A stretch of 64,000 nucleotides of DNA from Amycolatopsis sp. MtRt-6 (GCF_017308975.1 NZ_JADWPD010000041.1:34254-98253); one strand, 5' to 3'. Positions 36,191-46,059 are shown, counted from the first letter of the stretch. The notes: generated by a model not told the origin, from the sequence alone. Made by a program: numbers and translations.

Positions 36191-37699
36191 GTGCGCTCAA
36201 CCCCCCGACTCTGGGCCGTGCTGGCCCTCGTCCCGTTGCTGGGCGGCTGTTTCGCCGCCGGCAGCACCCCGGCCGCGAACCCGGCGGCCGCCCGGCTGCG
36301 GGTCGCGCTGGCGGTGCCGCCGGCCCAGGCGCTGTCGCCGTACAGCAACGACGCCACCGCGCTGGGCAAGCTGTCCGTGGCCGAAGGGCTCACCGCACTG
36401 GACCGGGACGGGGCCGCCGCCCCGGCGCTGGCGACCTCCTGGACCCGGCAGGACGCCACCACCTGGGTCTTCCGGCTGCGCCCGGCGAAGTTCCAGGACG
36501 GCACCGACGTCACCGCCGGCGCCGTGGTGAACGCCCTCGACCACGCCGCCGCGGCCAAGACCCGGCCCCGCGTGCTCAGCGACGTCACGTTGAGCGCGCA
36601 AGCCGGTGCCGACGGCACCGTCACGATCCGGACGAAGACCGCCGACCCGGTGCTCCCGCTCCGGCTGGCCAGCCCCGCGCTGGGCATCTTCGCCGCGAAG
36701 GCGTACGCCGCGGACGGCACCGTCAGCCCGGTAGGCACCGGAACCGGCGCCTACCGGATCACCAAGCTCTCCGGGAAGACCCAGGCGACCCTGGACCGCT
36801 TCGACGGCTACTGGGGCGGCCCGGCGAAGGCCGCCGGCATCGACGTGACCTGGATCGCCGACGGGACCGCCCGGGCCAACGCCCTGCGCGCCCACGAAGT
36901 CGACATCGCCGAGTGGATCCCGACCGCCCAGGCACCCCTGCTGGACGCGAACACGCGGCACGAGGTGGCCTCCGTCCGGGCCGACAGCCTGATCCTCAAC
37001 ACCGCCGCCGGGATCTTCACCGACCCGGCCCTGCGCGCCGCCGCCCGCGGCGCGGTGGACGGCTCCGCCCTCGTCAGCTCGGTCTTCGGCGGCTACGCCG
37101 ACCCCGCGCCGGGCCTGTTCGGACCCGCCATCCCCTGGGCCGCCGGGCTGCGCGTCGCGGTGAACGGGCGGGCGCCGGCCGCGACCGTCGCGGAAACCCG
37201 GGCGAAGACCCAGGGCCGGACGCTGCGCCTGGCCGCCTACACCAACCGCGCCGAACTGCCCGAGGCCGCGACGGTCCTGCAGCAGCAGCTGGAGCGGGCC
37301 GGTTTCACCGTGCAGCAGGACGTGCGGGAGTACACGCAGATGGAGGCCGACCTCCTCGCGGGCAAGTACGACGCGCTGATCCTGTCGCGGGTGACGCTCC
37401 TCGACACCGGGGACGCGGTCGCCTACCTCGCGAGCGACTACCTGAGCAACGGCGTCTACAACATCGCCGGGCTGAAGGACGCCGGGGTCGACCAGGCCAT
37501 CACGGCCGCCGCCGCGGAAGGCGACACCACGCTCCGGCGGCAGAAGATCATGCGGGCGGAGGCCGAGATCCTGCGCACGGACGCCGTGGTCCCGCTGGTC
37601 AACGAGAAGGTCGTGCAGGGCATCGGCACCAACGTCGAAGGCGTGGTCCTCGACCCGCGCGAGCGCTCGCTGATCACCGTCGACACGCGACTGAAGTAG
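36191..37699 (+). CDS. ABC transporter substrate-binding lipoprotein, family 5 (peptide/nickel type)
   Basis: A 502-residue SBP_bac_5 protein. The signal peptide ends in lipobox LGGC (Cys20). Family features include VAEGLTALDRDG, TWVFRLRPAKFQDG, LDRFDGYWGG and the late RQKIMRAEAEILRTDAVVPL segment. Members bind peptides, nickel, heme or metallophores. The iron-type box upstream points to an iron-related ligand such as an iron-metallophore complex; this is inference. It is clearly paralogous to the protein at 49473-50963. The GTG start at 36191 is followed directly by the signal peptide. Confidence 0.9.
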   Translation: MRSTPRLWAVLALVPLLGGCFAAGSTPAANPAAARLRVALAVPPAQALSPYSNDATALGKLSVAEGLTALDRDGAAAPALATSWTRQDATTWVFRLRPAKFQDGTDVTAGAVVNALDHAAAAKTRPRVLSDVTLSAQAGADGTVTIRTKTADPVLPLRLASPALGIFAAKAYAADGTVSPVGTGTGAYRITKLSGKTQATLDRFDGYWGGPAKAAGIDVTWIADGTARANALRAHEVDIAEWIPTAQAPLLDANTRHEVASVRADSLILNTAAGIFTDPALRAAARGAVDGSALVSSVFGGYADPAPGLFGPAIPWAAGLRVAVNGRAPAATVAETRAKTQGRTLRLAAYTNRAELPEAATVLQQQLERAGFTVQQDVREYTQMEADLLAGKYDALILSRVTLLDTGDAVAYLASDYLSNGVYNIAGLKDAGVDQAITAAAAEGDTTLRRQKIMRAEAEILRTDAVVPLVNEKVVQGIGTNVEGVVLDPRERSLITVDTRLK

Positions 37700-39435
37700 T
37701 GGCCGGCACCCGGTGGCGCGCGGGCGCGGGCCAGCTGGCCACCGGCGGCGCCCTGCTGACGGCGGTCGCCTTCCTGCCGTGGCTGTCCGGCACCGATCCC
37801 GCGCGGACGGTGCTGGCGGCCCGGTCCGCCGACCAGGCCCCCACGGCCGAGCAGCTGGCCGCGGTGCGCGCGGAACTGGGCTTGGACCAGGGCCCCCTGA
37901 CCCACTTCGCGCGCTGGCTCGGCGGGCTGCCGCGCGGGGACGCGGGCACGTCCTGGGTGTCCGGCGCGCCGGTGCTGCCGCAGGTGACGGCCGCCCTGGG
38001 CGTGTCGCTCACGCTGATGCTCGCCACCCTCGTGGTGACGATCGCGGTGGCCGCGCTCGTCAGCACCCGCACGCTGTACCTCGGCTCCCGGCGGCTGCTG
38101 CGCGACGACGGCGGCGGCACGGTGGCCGCCTCGCTCGCCGCGCTGCCCAAGTTCCTGCTCGCCTCGCTGCTCGCCACCGTCTTCGGCGTGTGGCTGGGCT
38201 GGTTCCCGCCCGGCGGCTGGACGGGGCCGGCGTCCATGGTGCTGCCCGCGCTCGCGCTCGGCGTGCCGTCCGGGGCGGTGATCGGCGGCCTGCTCGCCCA
38301 CGCCCTGCCGGCCACGTTCGGCGAGCCGTGGGTCCGGACCTGGCACGCCGCCGGCTTCGGGCCGGGGCGGCTGGTCCGGCCCGCGCTGCGCGGCGCGCTG
38401 GCCGGCGTGGTCCCGCAGCTGGTGCCCAGCGTGGTCGGCCTGGTCGGCGGCGCGGTCGCGGTGGAGAAGGTCTTCAACATCCCGGGACTCGGCCGGTTCG
38501 CCCTGGACGCCGCACTGGCCCAGGACCTCCCGCCGCTGCAGACCGCCACCCTGCTGCTGGCCCTGCTCGGCATCGTGGCCGGGCTGCTCGTCAAAGCGCT
38601 GTGCCGCCGGCTGGCCGGGCCCGCCCTGCGCGACGGCGGACTGGCCGCCGCGCCTCCACCCGCCCGCCGCCGCTCCCTCGGCCGGGTGTTCGGCGGCTGC
38701 GCCCTCGTCCTGCTCGCCGTCGGCGTCGCCGGCCTGCTGCGCGATCCGTCCCAAGTGGACACCGCGGCCCGCCTGCTGCCGCCCTCGGCGGCGCACCCGC
38801 TGGGCACCGACGCCCTCGGCCGGGACATGCTGGCCCGCCTGGGCCACGGCGCGGTCCGCACGGCCGCCGTGGCGCTCGCGGTGACAGCGGTCGCCGTCGT
38901 CATCGGGGTGCTGCTCGGCATGGCGGGCCCGGCCGGCGCCGGGCCGGCCGAGGTGCTGTCGACGCTGCCGGCCGTGCTGGCCGGGTTGCTGACGACCGCG
39001 GTCACCGGCCCGTCGGTGTGGGGCGCGGCGTGCGCGGTGTGCCTGGTCGGCTGGACCCCGTACGCGGCCCAGACCGCGGCCCTGCTGGAGCGGGAACGGG
39101 CCACGAGCTACCTGCAGGCGTCGATCTCGTTCGGCGCGGGCCCGATCCACCTGCTGCGCCACCACCTGCTGCCCGCGGTGCTGCCCGCCGTCGTCCGCAA
39201 CGCCGCCCTCCGCCTGCCGACGACGATCCTGGTCCTGGCCTCGCTCGGGTTCCTCGGCCTGGGCGAGCAGCCACCCACGCCGGAGTGGGGCCGGCTCCTG
39301 GCGGAGAACCAGCCGTACCTGGAACTGGCACCCTGGACCACCCTCGCCCCGGCCGGCGCCCTCGTCCTGCTGTCCGTGCTCGCCGCCGCCGGTCCGCGCC
39401 TGGTGACGTCGCGAAAGCTGGTTCGCTCGCACTAA
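37699..39435 (+). CDS. fused DppB-DppC-type ABC permease
   Basis: A 578-residue membrane protein in which two dipeptide/nickel-type permeases normally encoded by separate genes are joined. The first half carries the DppB-type loop VAVEKVFNIPGLGRFALDAA; the second half begins after about residue 320 with the DppC signature GTDALGRDMLARLGHGAVRT and has the second loop SFGAGPIHLLRHHLLPAVLP. GTG 37699 overlaps the lipoprotein stop (TAGTG). No ATPase gene follows, so an ATPase from elsewhere must energise it. Same architecture as 47635-49452. Confidence 0.88.
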   Translation: MAGTRWRAGAGQLATGGALLTAVAFLPWLSGTDPARTVLAARSADQAPTAEQLAAVRAELGLDQGPLTHFARWLGGLPRGDAGTSWVSGAPVLPQVTAALGVSLTLMLATLVVTIAVAALVSTRTLYLGSRRLLRDDGGGTVAASLAALPKFLLASLLATVFGVWLGWFPPGGWTGPASMVLPALALGVPSGAVIGGLLAHALPATFGEPWVRTWHAAGFGPGRLVRPALRGALAGVVPQLVPSVVGLVGGAVAVEKVFNIPGLGRFALDAALAQDLPPLQTATLLLALLGIVAGLLVKALCRRLAGPALRDGGLAAAPPPARRRSLGRVFGGCALVLLAVGVAGLLRDPSQVDTAARLLPPSAAHPLGTDALGRDMLARLGHGAVRTAAVALAVTAVAVVIGVLLGMAGPAGAGPAEVLSTLPAVLAGLLTTAVTGPSVWGAACAVCLVGWTPYAAQTAALLERERATSYLQASISFGAGPIHLLRHHLLPAVLPAVVRNAALRLPTTILVLASLGFLGLGEQPPTPEWGRLLAENQPYLELAPWTTLAPAGALVLLSVLAAAGPRLVTSRKLVRSH

Positions 39436-39478
39436 GCTCGAACCCGAACCCTCAGCGCGAACCAAGGGAGCCCCCGAC

Positions 39479-40219
39479 GTGGTCGAGACGCCCGACATCG
39501 TTCGCCCGCCCGCCGAACTCAGTGCGGCCCTCGCCGCCGTCGGCAGTGCGACGGCCAGTGCCGAGCTCAGCCGCATGGGGATCCGCAGCGCCTTCATCCG
39601 TGGCCCGGTTTCGGTGACGCCCGGTGTGCGCGTGGCCGGTCCGGCGCTGACGCTGCAGTTCCTGCCGAAGCGGGAAGACCGTTACCCCGTCGACGAATAC
39701 GCCGAGCCGGAGAAGCAGCTGCACCGGCACGTCATGTACCACGCGCGGGCCGGCGACCTGATCGTCGTCGACGCGCGTGGCGACATGGGCAGCGGCGTGT
39801 TCGGCGAGATGATGCTGACCTACTTCAAGGGCCGCGGTGGTGCCGGTGTCGTCGTCGACGGCTGCCTGCGTGACATCGGCGAGGCCAAGAAGCTCGGCCT
39901 CGGGCTGTGGATCCGCGGTGCCACGCCGAACTTCCACGCCCAGACCGACATCGTCCCGGCCGCCGTCAACGTCCCGGTGGCGTGCGGCGGCACGCTGGTC
40001 GAGCCGGGCGACATCATCGTCGCCGACGACGACGGCGCGGTCGTCGTGCCGGTGAAGCTCGCCCCCGCCCTGCTGGCCGCCGCGCAGGAACACGCGGAAT
40101 GGGAAGAGTTCTCCCGGATCCGGCTGGCCGAGGGCGGCGACCTGCGCCGGTACTACCCGCTGTCGGACGAGGCCCGGCCCGAGTACGAACGGTGGCGTGC
40201 CGAACAGGGCAAGGACTGA
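39479..40219 (+). CDS. RraA-fold protein, probable aldolase of sugar-acid catabolism
   Basis: A 246-residue member of the RraA/HMG-aldolase family. The family active-site region is visible as GVFGEMMLTYFKGRG followed by VVVDGCLRDIGEAKKLG, with the Arg-Asp pair. The C-terminal extension (SRIRLAEGGDLRRYYPLSDE) is typical of catabolic members rather than the RNase E regulator. In this locus, with an enolase-superfamily dehydratase and a sugar importer, it probably cleaves a keto-deoxy sugar acid to pyruvate and an aldehyde. GTG 39479 follows AAGGGAG. Its stop is adjacent to the stop of the convergent permease gene. Confidence 0.82.
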   Translation: MVETPDIVRPPAELSAALAAVGSATASAELSRMGIRSAFIRGPVSVTPGVRVAGPALTLQFLPKREDRYPVDEYAEPEKQLHRHVMYHARAGDLIVVDARGDMGSGVFGEMMLTYFKGRGGAGVVVDGCLRDIGEAKKLGLGLWIRGATPNFHAQTDIVPAAVNVPVACGGTLVEPGDIIVADDDGAVVVPVKLAPALLAAAQEHAEWEEFSRIRLAEGGDLRRYYPLSDEARPEYERWRAEQGKD

Positions 40220-42229
40220 TCATCCCTTCACCGCCCCCGCGGTGAGGCCCTCGGTCAGGAACCGTTGCCCGAAGCCGTACATGAGCACGACCGGGATGCT
40301 GATCAGCAGCGAGGCGGCGGCCAGCTGCCCCTGCGGCACGACGTCACCGACGATCATCGACTGCATGCCGACCGGCAGCGTCTTGTAGTCGTCCTTGGTG
40401 ATGAACACGAAGGCGAACAGGAACTCGTTCCACGCGTTGGTGAGCGTGAACAGCGCGACCGCGAGCAGGCCCGGCTTGGCCAGCGGCAGCACGATCCGCA
40501 GGAACGCCCCGAACCGCGTGCAGCCGTCGACCAGCGCGGCCTCCTCGAGGTCGGCCGGGATCGACTTGAAGTAGCCGACGAGCAGCCACGTCGCGAACGG
40601 CAGGGTGAACGTCGGGTAGGCGAGCACCAGCGACCACAGCGAGTCGTTGAGCCCGATGCCGCTCACCAGCTGGTACAGCGGGATGAACAGCAGCGCGCCC
40701 GGCATCACGTAGGTGAGCAGGATCGTCACCGTGAAACTCTCCGAACCCCGGAACCTCAGCCGCGCCAGCGCGTACCCGGCCAGCGCCGCGCAGACCAGGG
40801 CGATCGCGGTCGACGCCACCGACACCAGGATCGTGTTGAGGTACCAGGCGCCGAACGCCCGGCCCGTGAACAGGTTGGTGAACTGCTCGGTGGTCCACGG
40901 CGTCGGCCAGAGGTCGTCGGTGCGCGCGACGATCTGGTCGTCGGACTTGAAGGCCGTCACCGTCATCCAGTAGAGCGGGGCGAGCACGAAGCCCAGCAGG
41001 CCCACGAGCGCGACCCCCGTGCCGGTGCCGCCGGCCAGGCGGGCGGCCAGCCGCTTGCTCCGCGCGGCGAGCGCGGAGACGACCCGGCCGACGGCGGCCG
41101 CGAGCACCACGAACACGCCCAGCACGAGCGCGGCCTTCCAGGCGATCTGCGGCGACGCCCAGGCGAGCACGAGCGTCGAGGCCACGACGATCACCCACGG
41201 CAGCGCCCGGCGCTGAGCGGGAGTGAGCCGCCGGCGTCCCAGGTCGCCCGCGCCGGGCAGGTCGCTGCGCCGCATCATCCGCACGAGGATCACCACGAGG
41301 ACGGCGATGATCGGCAGCATCACCAGCGTGACCGCGGCGCCCGCGCCCAGCTGCAGCTGCAGGATGGCCTTCGAGTAGGCCACCAGCACGTACGGGGCGG
41401 TGGCGTCCCCCGGTCCGCCCTGGGTCATCAGCCAGATCAGGTCGAAGTTGTTGAACGTCCAGATCGACGACAGCAGCACCGTCACGACCATGACGTTGCG
41501 CAGCCCCGGCAGCGTGATGTGCACGAAGCGCTGCCACGGCGAGGCGCCGTCCACCATCGCCGCCTCGTGGAGGTTGCCGTCGATGGCCTTGAGCCCGGCG
41601 AGGAACGTCACCGTGAAGAACGGGATGCCCTTCCAGACGTTGACCAGGATGACCGACGGCATCGCGAGCGCGGGGTCGGACAGCCACTCCGCGGGCCAGG
41701 AGTCGACGAGCCCGATCGCGGCGAGACCGGGCCCGATCCCGGAGTCCGTGAGCAGGACGTTGACGCTGCCGAAGATCGGGTCGAGCAGCGACCGCCAGGT
41801 GAAGGCCGTGACGACCGTGGGGATGACCCACGGGAGCAGGATTATCCCGGCCACGATCGCCCGGCCGCGGCGCATGTGGTGCAGCATCAACGCCGCGATG
41901 AGGCCGAAGGTCACCTTGAAGATCTCGGCGTAGGCCGTGAAGACGAACGAGTTGAGCACGCCGCGGTGGAACATGGCGTCGTCGACGAGGGCGGCGTAGT
42001 TGTCCAGCCCGACGAAGACCGTCTCCGCACCGTGGCGCTCGGTGGTACTGGTGACGATCGAGCTGACGATCGGGACCAGGATCAGGCCGGCGACCAGCAC
42101 CAGTGTCGGCCCGATGAACACCGCGGCGAGCCGCCAGTCGCGCCCGAGGAGCCGCTGCGACCTGGTGAGCGAGGACGACGCGCCCGGCGCCGGACGGGCC
42201 GGTGCCGGGCGCGGACGCAGGATCGTCAT
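40220..42229 (-). CDS. fused MalF-MalG-type sugar ABC permease
   Basis: A 669-residue protein containing both pore subunits of a sugar importer in one chain. The first half has the EAA loop EAAMVDGASPWQRFVH; the second half has EAALVDGCTRFGAFLR, with a linker of extra hydrophobic helices between them (about residues 335-410). Such fusions are rare compared with separate genes. The start overlaps the SBP stop by four bases (ATGA). No ATPase gene is present. Confidence 0.9.
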   Translation of the reverse strand: MTILRPRPAPARPAPGASSSLTRSQRLLGRDWRLAAVFIGPTLVLVAGLILVPIVSSIVTSTTERHGAETVFVGLDNYAALVDDAMFHRGVLNSFVFTAYAEIFKVTFGLIAALMLHHMRRGRAIVAGIILLPWVIPTVVTAFTWRSLLDPIFGSVNVLLTDSGIGPGLAAIGLVDSWPAEWLSDPALAMPSVILVNVWKGIPFFTVTFLAGLKAIDGNLHEAAMVDGASPWQRFVHITLPGLRNVMVVTVLLSSIWTFNNFDLIWLMTQGGPGDATAPYVLVAYSKAILQLQLGAGAAVTLVMLPIIAVLVVILVRMMRRSDLPGAGDLGRRRLTPAQRRALPWVIVVASTLVLAWASPQIAWKAALVLGVFVVLAAAVGRVVSALAARSKRLAARLAGGTGTGVALVGLLGFVLAPLYWMTVTAFKSDDQIVARTDDLWPTPWTTEQFTNLFTGRAFGAWYLNTILVSVASTAIALVCAALAGYALARLRFRGSESFTVTILLTYVMPGALLFIPLYQLVSGIGLNDSLWSLVLAYPTFTLPFATWLLVGYFKSIPADLEEAALVDGCTRFGAFLRIVLPLAKPGLLAVALFTLTNAWNEFLFAFVFITKDDYKTLPVGMQSMIVGDVVPQGQLAAASLLISIPVVLMYGFGQRFLTEGLTAGAVKG

Positions 42230-43650
42230 TGCCGGTAGCCCTGCTGTTCGAAGACCTGGACGATCCGGGCGTGGGTCGCGGCGACGGCGTCGGCGGGCCG
42301 GGTGCCCTGGATGACCGACTGCATCATGTCGGTCAGCAGGTAGGCGGCGAGGGCGGCCTGCTCGCCGGGGCTCGGCGCCTGCGGGAACGCGTAGCCCGTC
42401 CGGGTGGTCATCGGCAGCTGCGCGCGGGTCTGCTCCCGCAGCGCGGGGAAGGCCGGGTCACCGCCGGTGTAGTACGGGTCGGAGTCCCACACCTTGTCCC
42501 ACGACGGGTTCACCAGGCACGGCGCTTCCTTCGCGACACCGAGCAGCGCGCTCCCGCTGACCATGAACTTCGCCACCAGCTTGGCGAGATCGGGGTTCTT
42601 CGCTCCCTTGAACACGACGAACGAGTTGGACTCGCCGTACGCGAGCGGCCGGTCGATCGCCGGTCCGGTGGCGCCGTTGAACGGGTGCGTGTTGGCGTAG
42701 ACCGGGTTCTTCTTGGTCTTCGAGTCGGCGTAGACGCTGAACTGGTTCAGCGTGAGCCCCAGGATCCCGGCCAGCCAGTTCTCGTTGTTGCTCGAGTCGG
42801 TCCAGCTCCCGATCCCGGGTGGCAGCATCGGCGTGTACTTCGGGTTCGTGTAGATGTCGCCGATGAACGCGACGGCGGCGACGGTCTCCGGCGAGTTGAA
42901 CACCACCTTCGTGCCGGTGTTGTCCGCGATCGCCCCGCCGTAGGTGTTGATGACGTTCTGGATGAAGCCGTTGGCGTCGCCGGAGCGGTTCACCGTGAGA
43001 CCCCAGCCGAACCGCCGCTTCGCCGGGTCGGAGACCGCCAAGGCGTTGTCGCGCAGTTCTTCCCACGTGTAGTGGGGCTTGAGCGGGAGCCCCTTCTCCG
43101 CGTACCAGTCCTTGCGCAGGTACATCCCTGACGCGATGAAGTGGTAGGGGATCGCGTACCAGCGCCCGTCGAACACGCAGAACTTCGTCGACGCCGTCGC
43201 GGGCTCCCCGTAGAGCGCCCGCATCTCCTCGACGACGTCGGTGACGTCGGTGAGGGCGCCGAGGTTGTGGAGCTGGCCGACGAACCGCCGGTCGCTCACG
43301 AACGCCAGATCGCGGTTGGTCCCCGCCTGCACCTCGGCGTTCATCTTCGCGACCATGTCGCCGGCGTCGCCGGAGACCAGGTCGTTGCGGATCGTGGTGC
43401 CGGTGGCCTGGGCGAGCACCTGCAGCGACTTGTCCAGCGCCTTGTTGGCGGCTTCCGAATACAGCTTCTGCGACAGCATCCCCGCCGAGCCACCGCGCAG
43501 CGAAGCTGCCTGGTCGAGCAGGGCCTTGGGCACCTGGACGTCGACCTGCGGCGCGGGCGCGGGGCCGCCCCCGCACCCGGCTAGACCGAGCACACCCAGC
43601 GCGCTCATGCCGAGGAACGAGCGCCTCGACCAGTCCGTTTTCTCTGCCAT
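42226..43650 (-). CDS. sugar ABC transporter substrate-binding lipoprotein, Tat-exported
   Basis: A 474-residue family-1 binding protein with twin-arginine signal RRSFLG (residues 9-14) and a lipobox ending LAGC (Cys26), so it is exported folded and lipidated. The start at 43650 is chosen because AAAGGAG lies five bases before it; a GTG two codons earlier lacks that spacing. It forms an operon with the fused permease and belongs to the sugar-acid locus; the ligand is probably a sugar acid or uronide by context only. Confidence 0.9.
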   Translation of the reverse strand: MAEKTDWSRRSFLGMSALGVLGLAGCGGGPAPAPQVDVQVPKALLDQAASLRGGSAGMLSQKLYSEAANKALDKSLQVLAQATGTTIRNDLVSGDAGDMVAKMNAEVQAGTNRDLAFVSDRRFVGQLHNLGALTDVTDVVEEMRALYGEPATASTKFCVFDGRWYAIPYHFIASGMYLRKDWYAEKGLPLKPHYTWEELRDNALAVSDPAKRRFGWGLTVNRSGDANGFIQNVINTYGGAIADNTGTKVVFNSPETVAAVAFIGDIYTNPKYTPMLPPGIGSWTDSSNNENWLAGILGLTLNQFSVYADSKTKKNPVYANTHPFNGATGPAIDRPLAYGESNSFVVFKGAKNPDLAKLVAKFMVSGSALLGVAKEAPCLVNPSWDKVWDSDPYYTGGDPAFPALREQTRAQLPMTTRTGYAFPQAPSPGEQAALAAYLLTDMMQSVIQGTRPADAVAATHARIVQVFEQQGYRQ

Positions 43651-44079
43651 GACCACTCCTTTCGCGTCCGATCGGGCGGACGCGGACCGACGGGGCGACG
43701 GTGCAACCGGCGGGCAGCGGGCGAGTGCCGCGCTGCGGATCGTTCATGCGGTGAGTGCTGCGGAACTACTGGTGCGGGGGTCGGGGCGGGCGGGGCGCAC
43801 CCGCGCGAGGCCGGAGCCGGGCGGCGTGGCGAAGCCCGGCGTCGAGGTGCCCGCCGCCGGCGGCCGGTGTGTGGAAGTCCGCCCCCGCGCCGGGTCGGCG
43901 CGGGGCGGCACCGTGGCCCGGCCGTGGCTGGCGCACCGTCTGCGCCGCGCGGGGAACCGATCGGCGGGCCCGGTGCCGGTCGGCGCCGGGCGGATCAGCA
44001 GGATCGCGGGTGCTGCCATGCCTCGTCCGTCCTCGTCAACGGTTGGCGGAACTCGGTCGTGCAGTGTCGTGCAGTGCTT
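43651..44079. other. 429-base region between GntR and SBP genes
   Basis: No gene is supported. A minus-strand frame of 91 codons (43744-44019) starts after a weak GACGAGG, but its Pro/Arg/Ala-rich product has no recognisable domain or hydrophobic pattern and is probably non-coding. A short direct repeat GTGCAGT-GTC-GTGCAGT lies near 44060. The region must hold the promoter of the SBP-permease operon, but no clear box is visible. Confidence 0.4.
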
Positions 44080-44829
44080 CTAACGCCGCCGGGCGGCCCG
44101 CTTGCTTCGCTGCTCCTTCTCCGCGAGGAGCGTGGTGTAGTTGTTGCTCAGGTGCCGGCGCATCGCCGAGCGGGCGGCCTCCGGGTCGCGCGCCACGAGC
44201 GCCTCGTAGATCTCCGTGTGCTGGGCGGTGGCGCGGTGCAGGCTGCCGGCCGGCGCCTCGTTGGTGAGGCGGCGGCTGGCGGTGCCGAGCCAGCGCGCGG
44301 AGTACATGATCCGGTCGAGGATGCGGTTGTCGGCCGCCCGGCAGATCTCCATGTGGAACTCCTGGTCGACCTCGAGGTAGGCCTCGGGATCCGCCTCGAG
44401 CTCCGCCATGCGGCCGATTTCGCCCCGGAGCCGGGCCAGCGTCTCGTCGGTGACGCTGGCGGCGGCCATCGCGGCCAGCTCGGGTTCGAGCAGCACGCGC
44501 AGCTGGTGCAGTTCCTGCAGCAGCTCGTCGACGATCTCCGTGGGCAGCCACTCGATCAGCAACGGGCTCAGGTAGTCCCACTCGGCCCGGGGGCGCACGA
44601 CGACGCGGCGGCCCTGCGCGACGTCGACGATGTCCAGTGCGGCAAGGATCTTGAGCGTCTCCCGCGCGACCACACGGGACACCCCGAACTCCCGGGCGAT
44701 CTCGAGTTCCGACGGGGCCCGGCCGGCTTCGATCCCCCCGGCGACGATGCGCCGGGTCAGGTGGGCCGCCACCTGCACCGGGAGCGTCCGGACCTTGACA
44801 GCGTCCGGAGACTCTTGTCTCCTTTGCAT
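44080..44829 (-). CDS. GntR-family regulator, FCD (FadR) subfamily
   Basis: A 249-residue regulator with winged HTH (PSELEIAREFGVSRVVARETLKIL) and an all-helical FCD ligand domain with the metal-binding pattern DQEFHMEICRAADN and HTEIYEALVARDPEAA. FCD regulators commonly sense sugar acids or other carboxylates. It is divergent from the dehydratase gene and upstream of the importer operon on the same strand, so it probably controls both. A near-palindromic site lies nine bases before its start. Confidence 0.88.
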   Translation of the reverse strand: MQRRQESPDAVKVRTLPVQVAAHLTRRIVAGGIEAGRAPSELEIAREFGVSRVVARETLKILAALDIVDVAQGRRVVVRPRAEWDYLSPLLIEWLPTEIVDELLQELHQLRVLLEPELAAMAAASVTDETLARLRGEIGRMAELEADPEAYLEVDQEFHMEICRAADNRILDRIMYSARWLGTASRRLTNEAPAGSLHRATAQHTEIYEALVARDPEAARSAMRRHLSNNYTTLLAEKEQRSKRAARRR

Positions 44830-44837
44830 GTCATCAG

Positions 44838-44850
44838 CTTATCGGACAAG
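44838..44850. promoter_or_regulatory. GntR/FCD-type operator candidate
   Basis: CTTATCGGACAAG is a 13-base imperfect palindrome (CTT-x-TC-N-GA-x-AAG) resembling the TTGTCNGACAA-type sites of FCD regulators. It lies between the divergent GntR and dehydratase genes, where an autorepressor would bind. Confidence 0.55.
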
Positions 44851-44901
44851 TTGGACCGCGCGTTACTCCATTCATCGGCACCACCCGGCGGCAGGAGAGC
44901 A

Positions 44902-46059
44902 ATGCGGATCGTGAACGTCACGACGGCGGTGGTGGCCTACCACGGTGAGGCCACGCTGGTGCGGATCGACACCGACGAGGGCCTCAGCGGGTTCGGGGAA
45001 GCCAATCCCGACGCCGGCGCGGGTGCCGTCGTCGGGATGATCCGCGCCCTGACACCCTTGCTGCTCGGCGAGGACCCGCGCAACGTGGAGCGGTGCTGGG
45101 AAAAACTGCGCCGCGGCAAGGTTTTCGCGGGCCCGCAGGGCGGGGTGTTCGTGATCGCCCTGTCCGGGATCGAGCTCGCGCTGTGGGACCTCGCGGGCAA
45201 GGCCGCGGGCCAGCCGGTCCACCGGCTGCTCGGCGGCAAGTTCCGCGACCGGATCCGCCTCTACGCCGACTGCGGCGACGGCGACGACCCCGCGGGCTCG
45301 GTCGCCGGGTGCGTCGACCGGGCCCAGCGGATGGTCGCCGAAGGCTTCACGGCCCTCAAGTTCGACATCGACAACCTCCACCACCCGGCCAAGTTCGACG
45401 CCTTCAACCACACGGTCAACGCCGCCGAGCTGCGCTCGATGACCGAGCGGGTGGCCGCCGTCCGGGAGGCGATCGGCCCGGACGTCGACCTCGCCATCGA
45501 CCTGCACGCCCGCTACGACGTGCCGAGCGCGTGCCGGATCGCGTGGGCACTCGAGCCGTTCGACCTGATGTGGCTCGAGGAACCGGTCCCGGCGGAGAAC
45601 GTCGACGCGCTGGTGCGGGTCCGCGCGCAGACCCGCACGCCGATCTGCGCCGGGGAAAACCTCTACCTGCGCTGGGGATTCCGGGAACTGCTCGAACGCG
45701 GCGCCGTGGACGTCATCGAGCCCGACGTGCCCAAGTGCGGCGGTCTCGCCGAGGCCAAGAAGATCGCCAACCTCGCGGAGCTGCACTACATCCCGTTCGC
45801 CCCGCACCTGGTGTCGACGCCGCTGGGCACGATGGCCACCTCGCACCAGTGCGCGGCGATCCCCAACTTCTTCGTCCAGGAATGGCACGCCCTCGAGGAA
45901 CGCGCGGTGTGGGACAGCTACGTCCACGCCCCCGACGGGAGCGGCACGATCGTCAAGGACGGCTACATCACGCTGCCCGACGCGCCCGGCATCGGCGTGG
46001 AGCTGGACATGGACGGTGTCCGGGCCCACGCCGTCGCGGGTTACGGGGTGTTCGAGTAG
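44902..46059 (+). CDS. enolase-superfamily sugar-acid dehydratase (mandelate racemase type)
   Basis: A 385-residue (beta/alpha)7-beta barrel enzyme of the mandelate racemase/muconate-lactonising group. Expected metal ligands lie in DLAIDLHARYD, LEEPVPAEN and CAGENLY; the base-providing lysine is in ALKFDID and a catalytic His in FAPHLVSTP. With an RraA-fold aldolase and importer nearby it most likely dehydrates an aldonic or aldaric acid to the 2-keto-3-deoxy form; galactonate or a related acid is possible. ATG 44902 follows GGAGAG. Confidence 0.87.
   Translation: MRIVNVTTAVVAYHGEATLVRIDTDEGLSGFGEANPDAGAGAVVGMIRALTPLLLGEDPRNVERCWEKLRRGKVFAGPQGGVFVIALSGIELALWDLAGKAAGQPVHRLLGGKFRDRIRLYADCGDGDDPAGSVAGCVDRAQRMVAEGFTALKFDIDNLHHPAKFDAFNHTVNAAELRSMTERVAAVREAIGPDVDLAIDLHARYDVPSACRIAWALEPFDLMWLEEPVPAENVDALVRVRAQTRTPICAGENLYLRWGFRELLERGAVDVIEPDVPKCGGLAEAKKIANLAELHYIPFAPHLVSTPLGTMATSHQCAAIPNFFVQEWHALEERAVWDSYVHAPDGSGTIVKDGYITLPDAPGIGVELDMDGVRAHAVAGYGVFE

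Noticed and set aside
43744..44019. 91-codon minus-strand frame between GntR and SBP genes
   Set aside because: Weak start site and low-complexity Pro/Arg/Ala composition; not supported as a gene.
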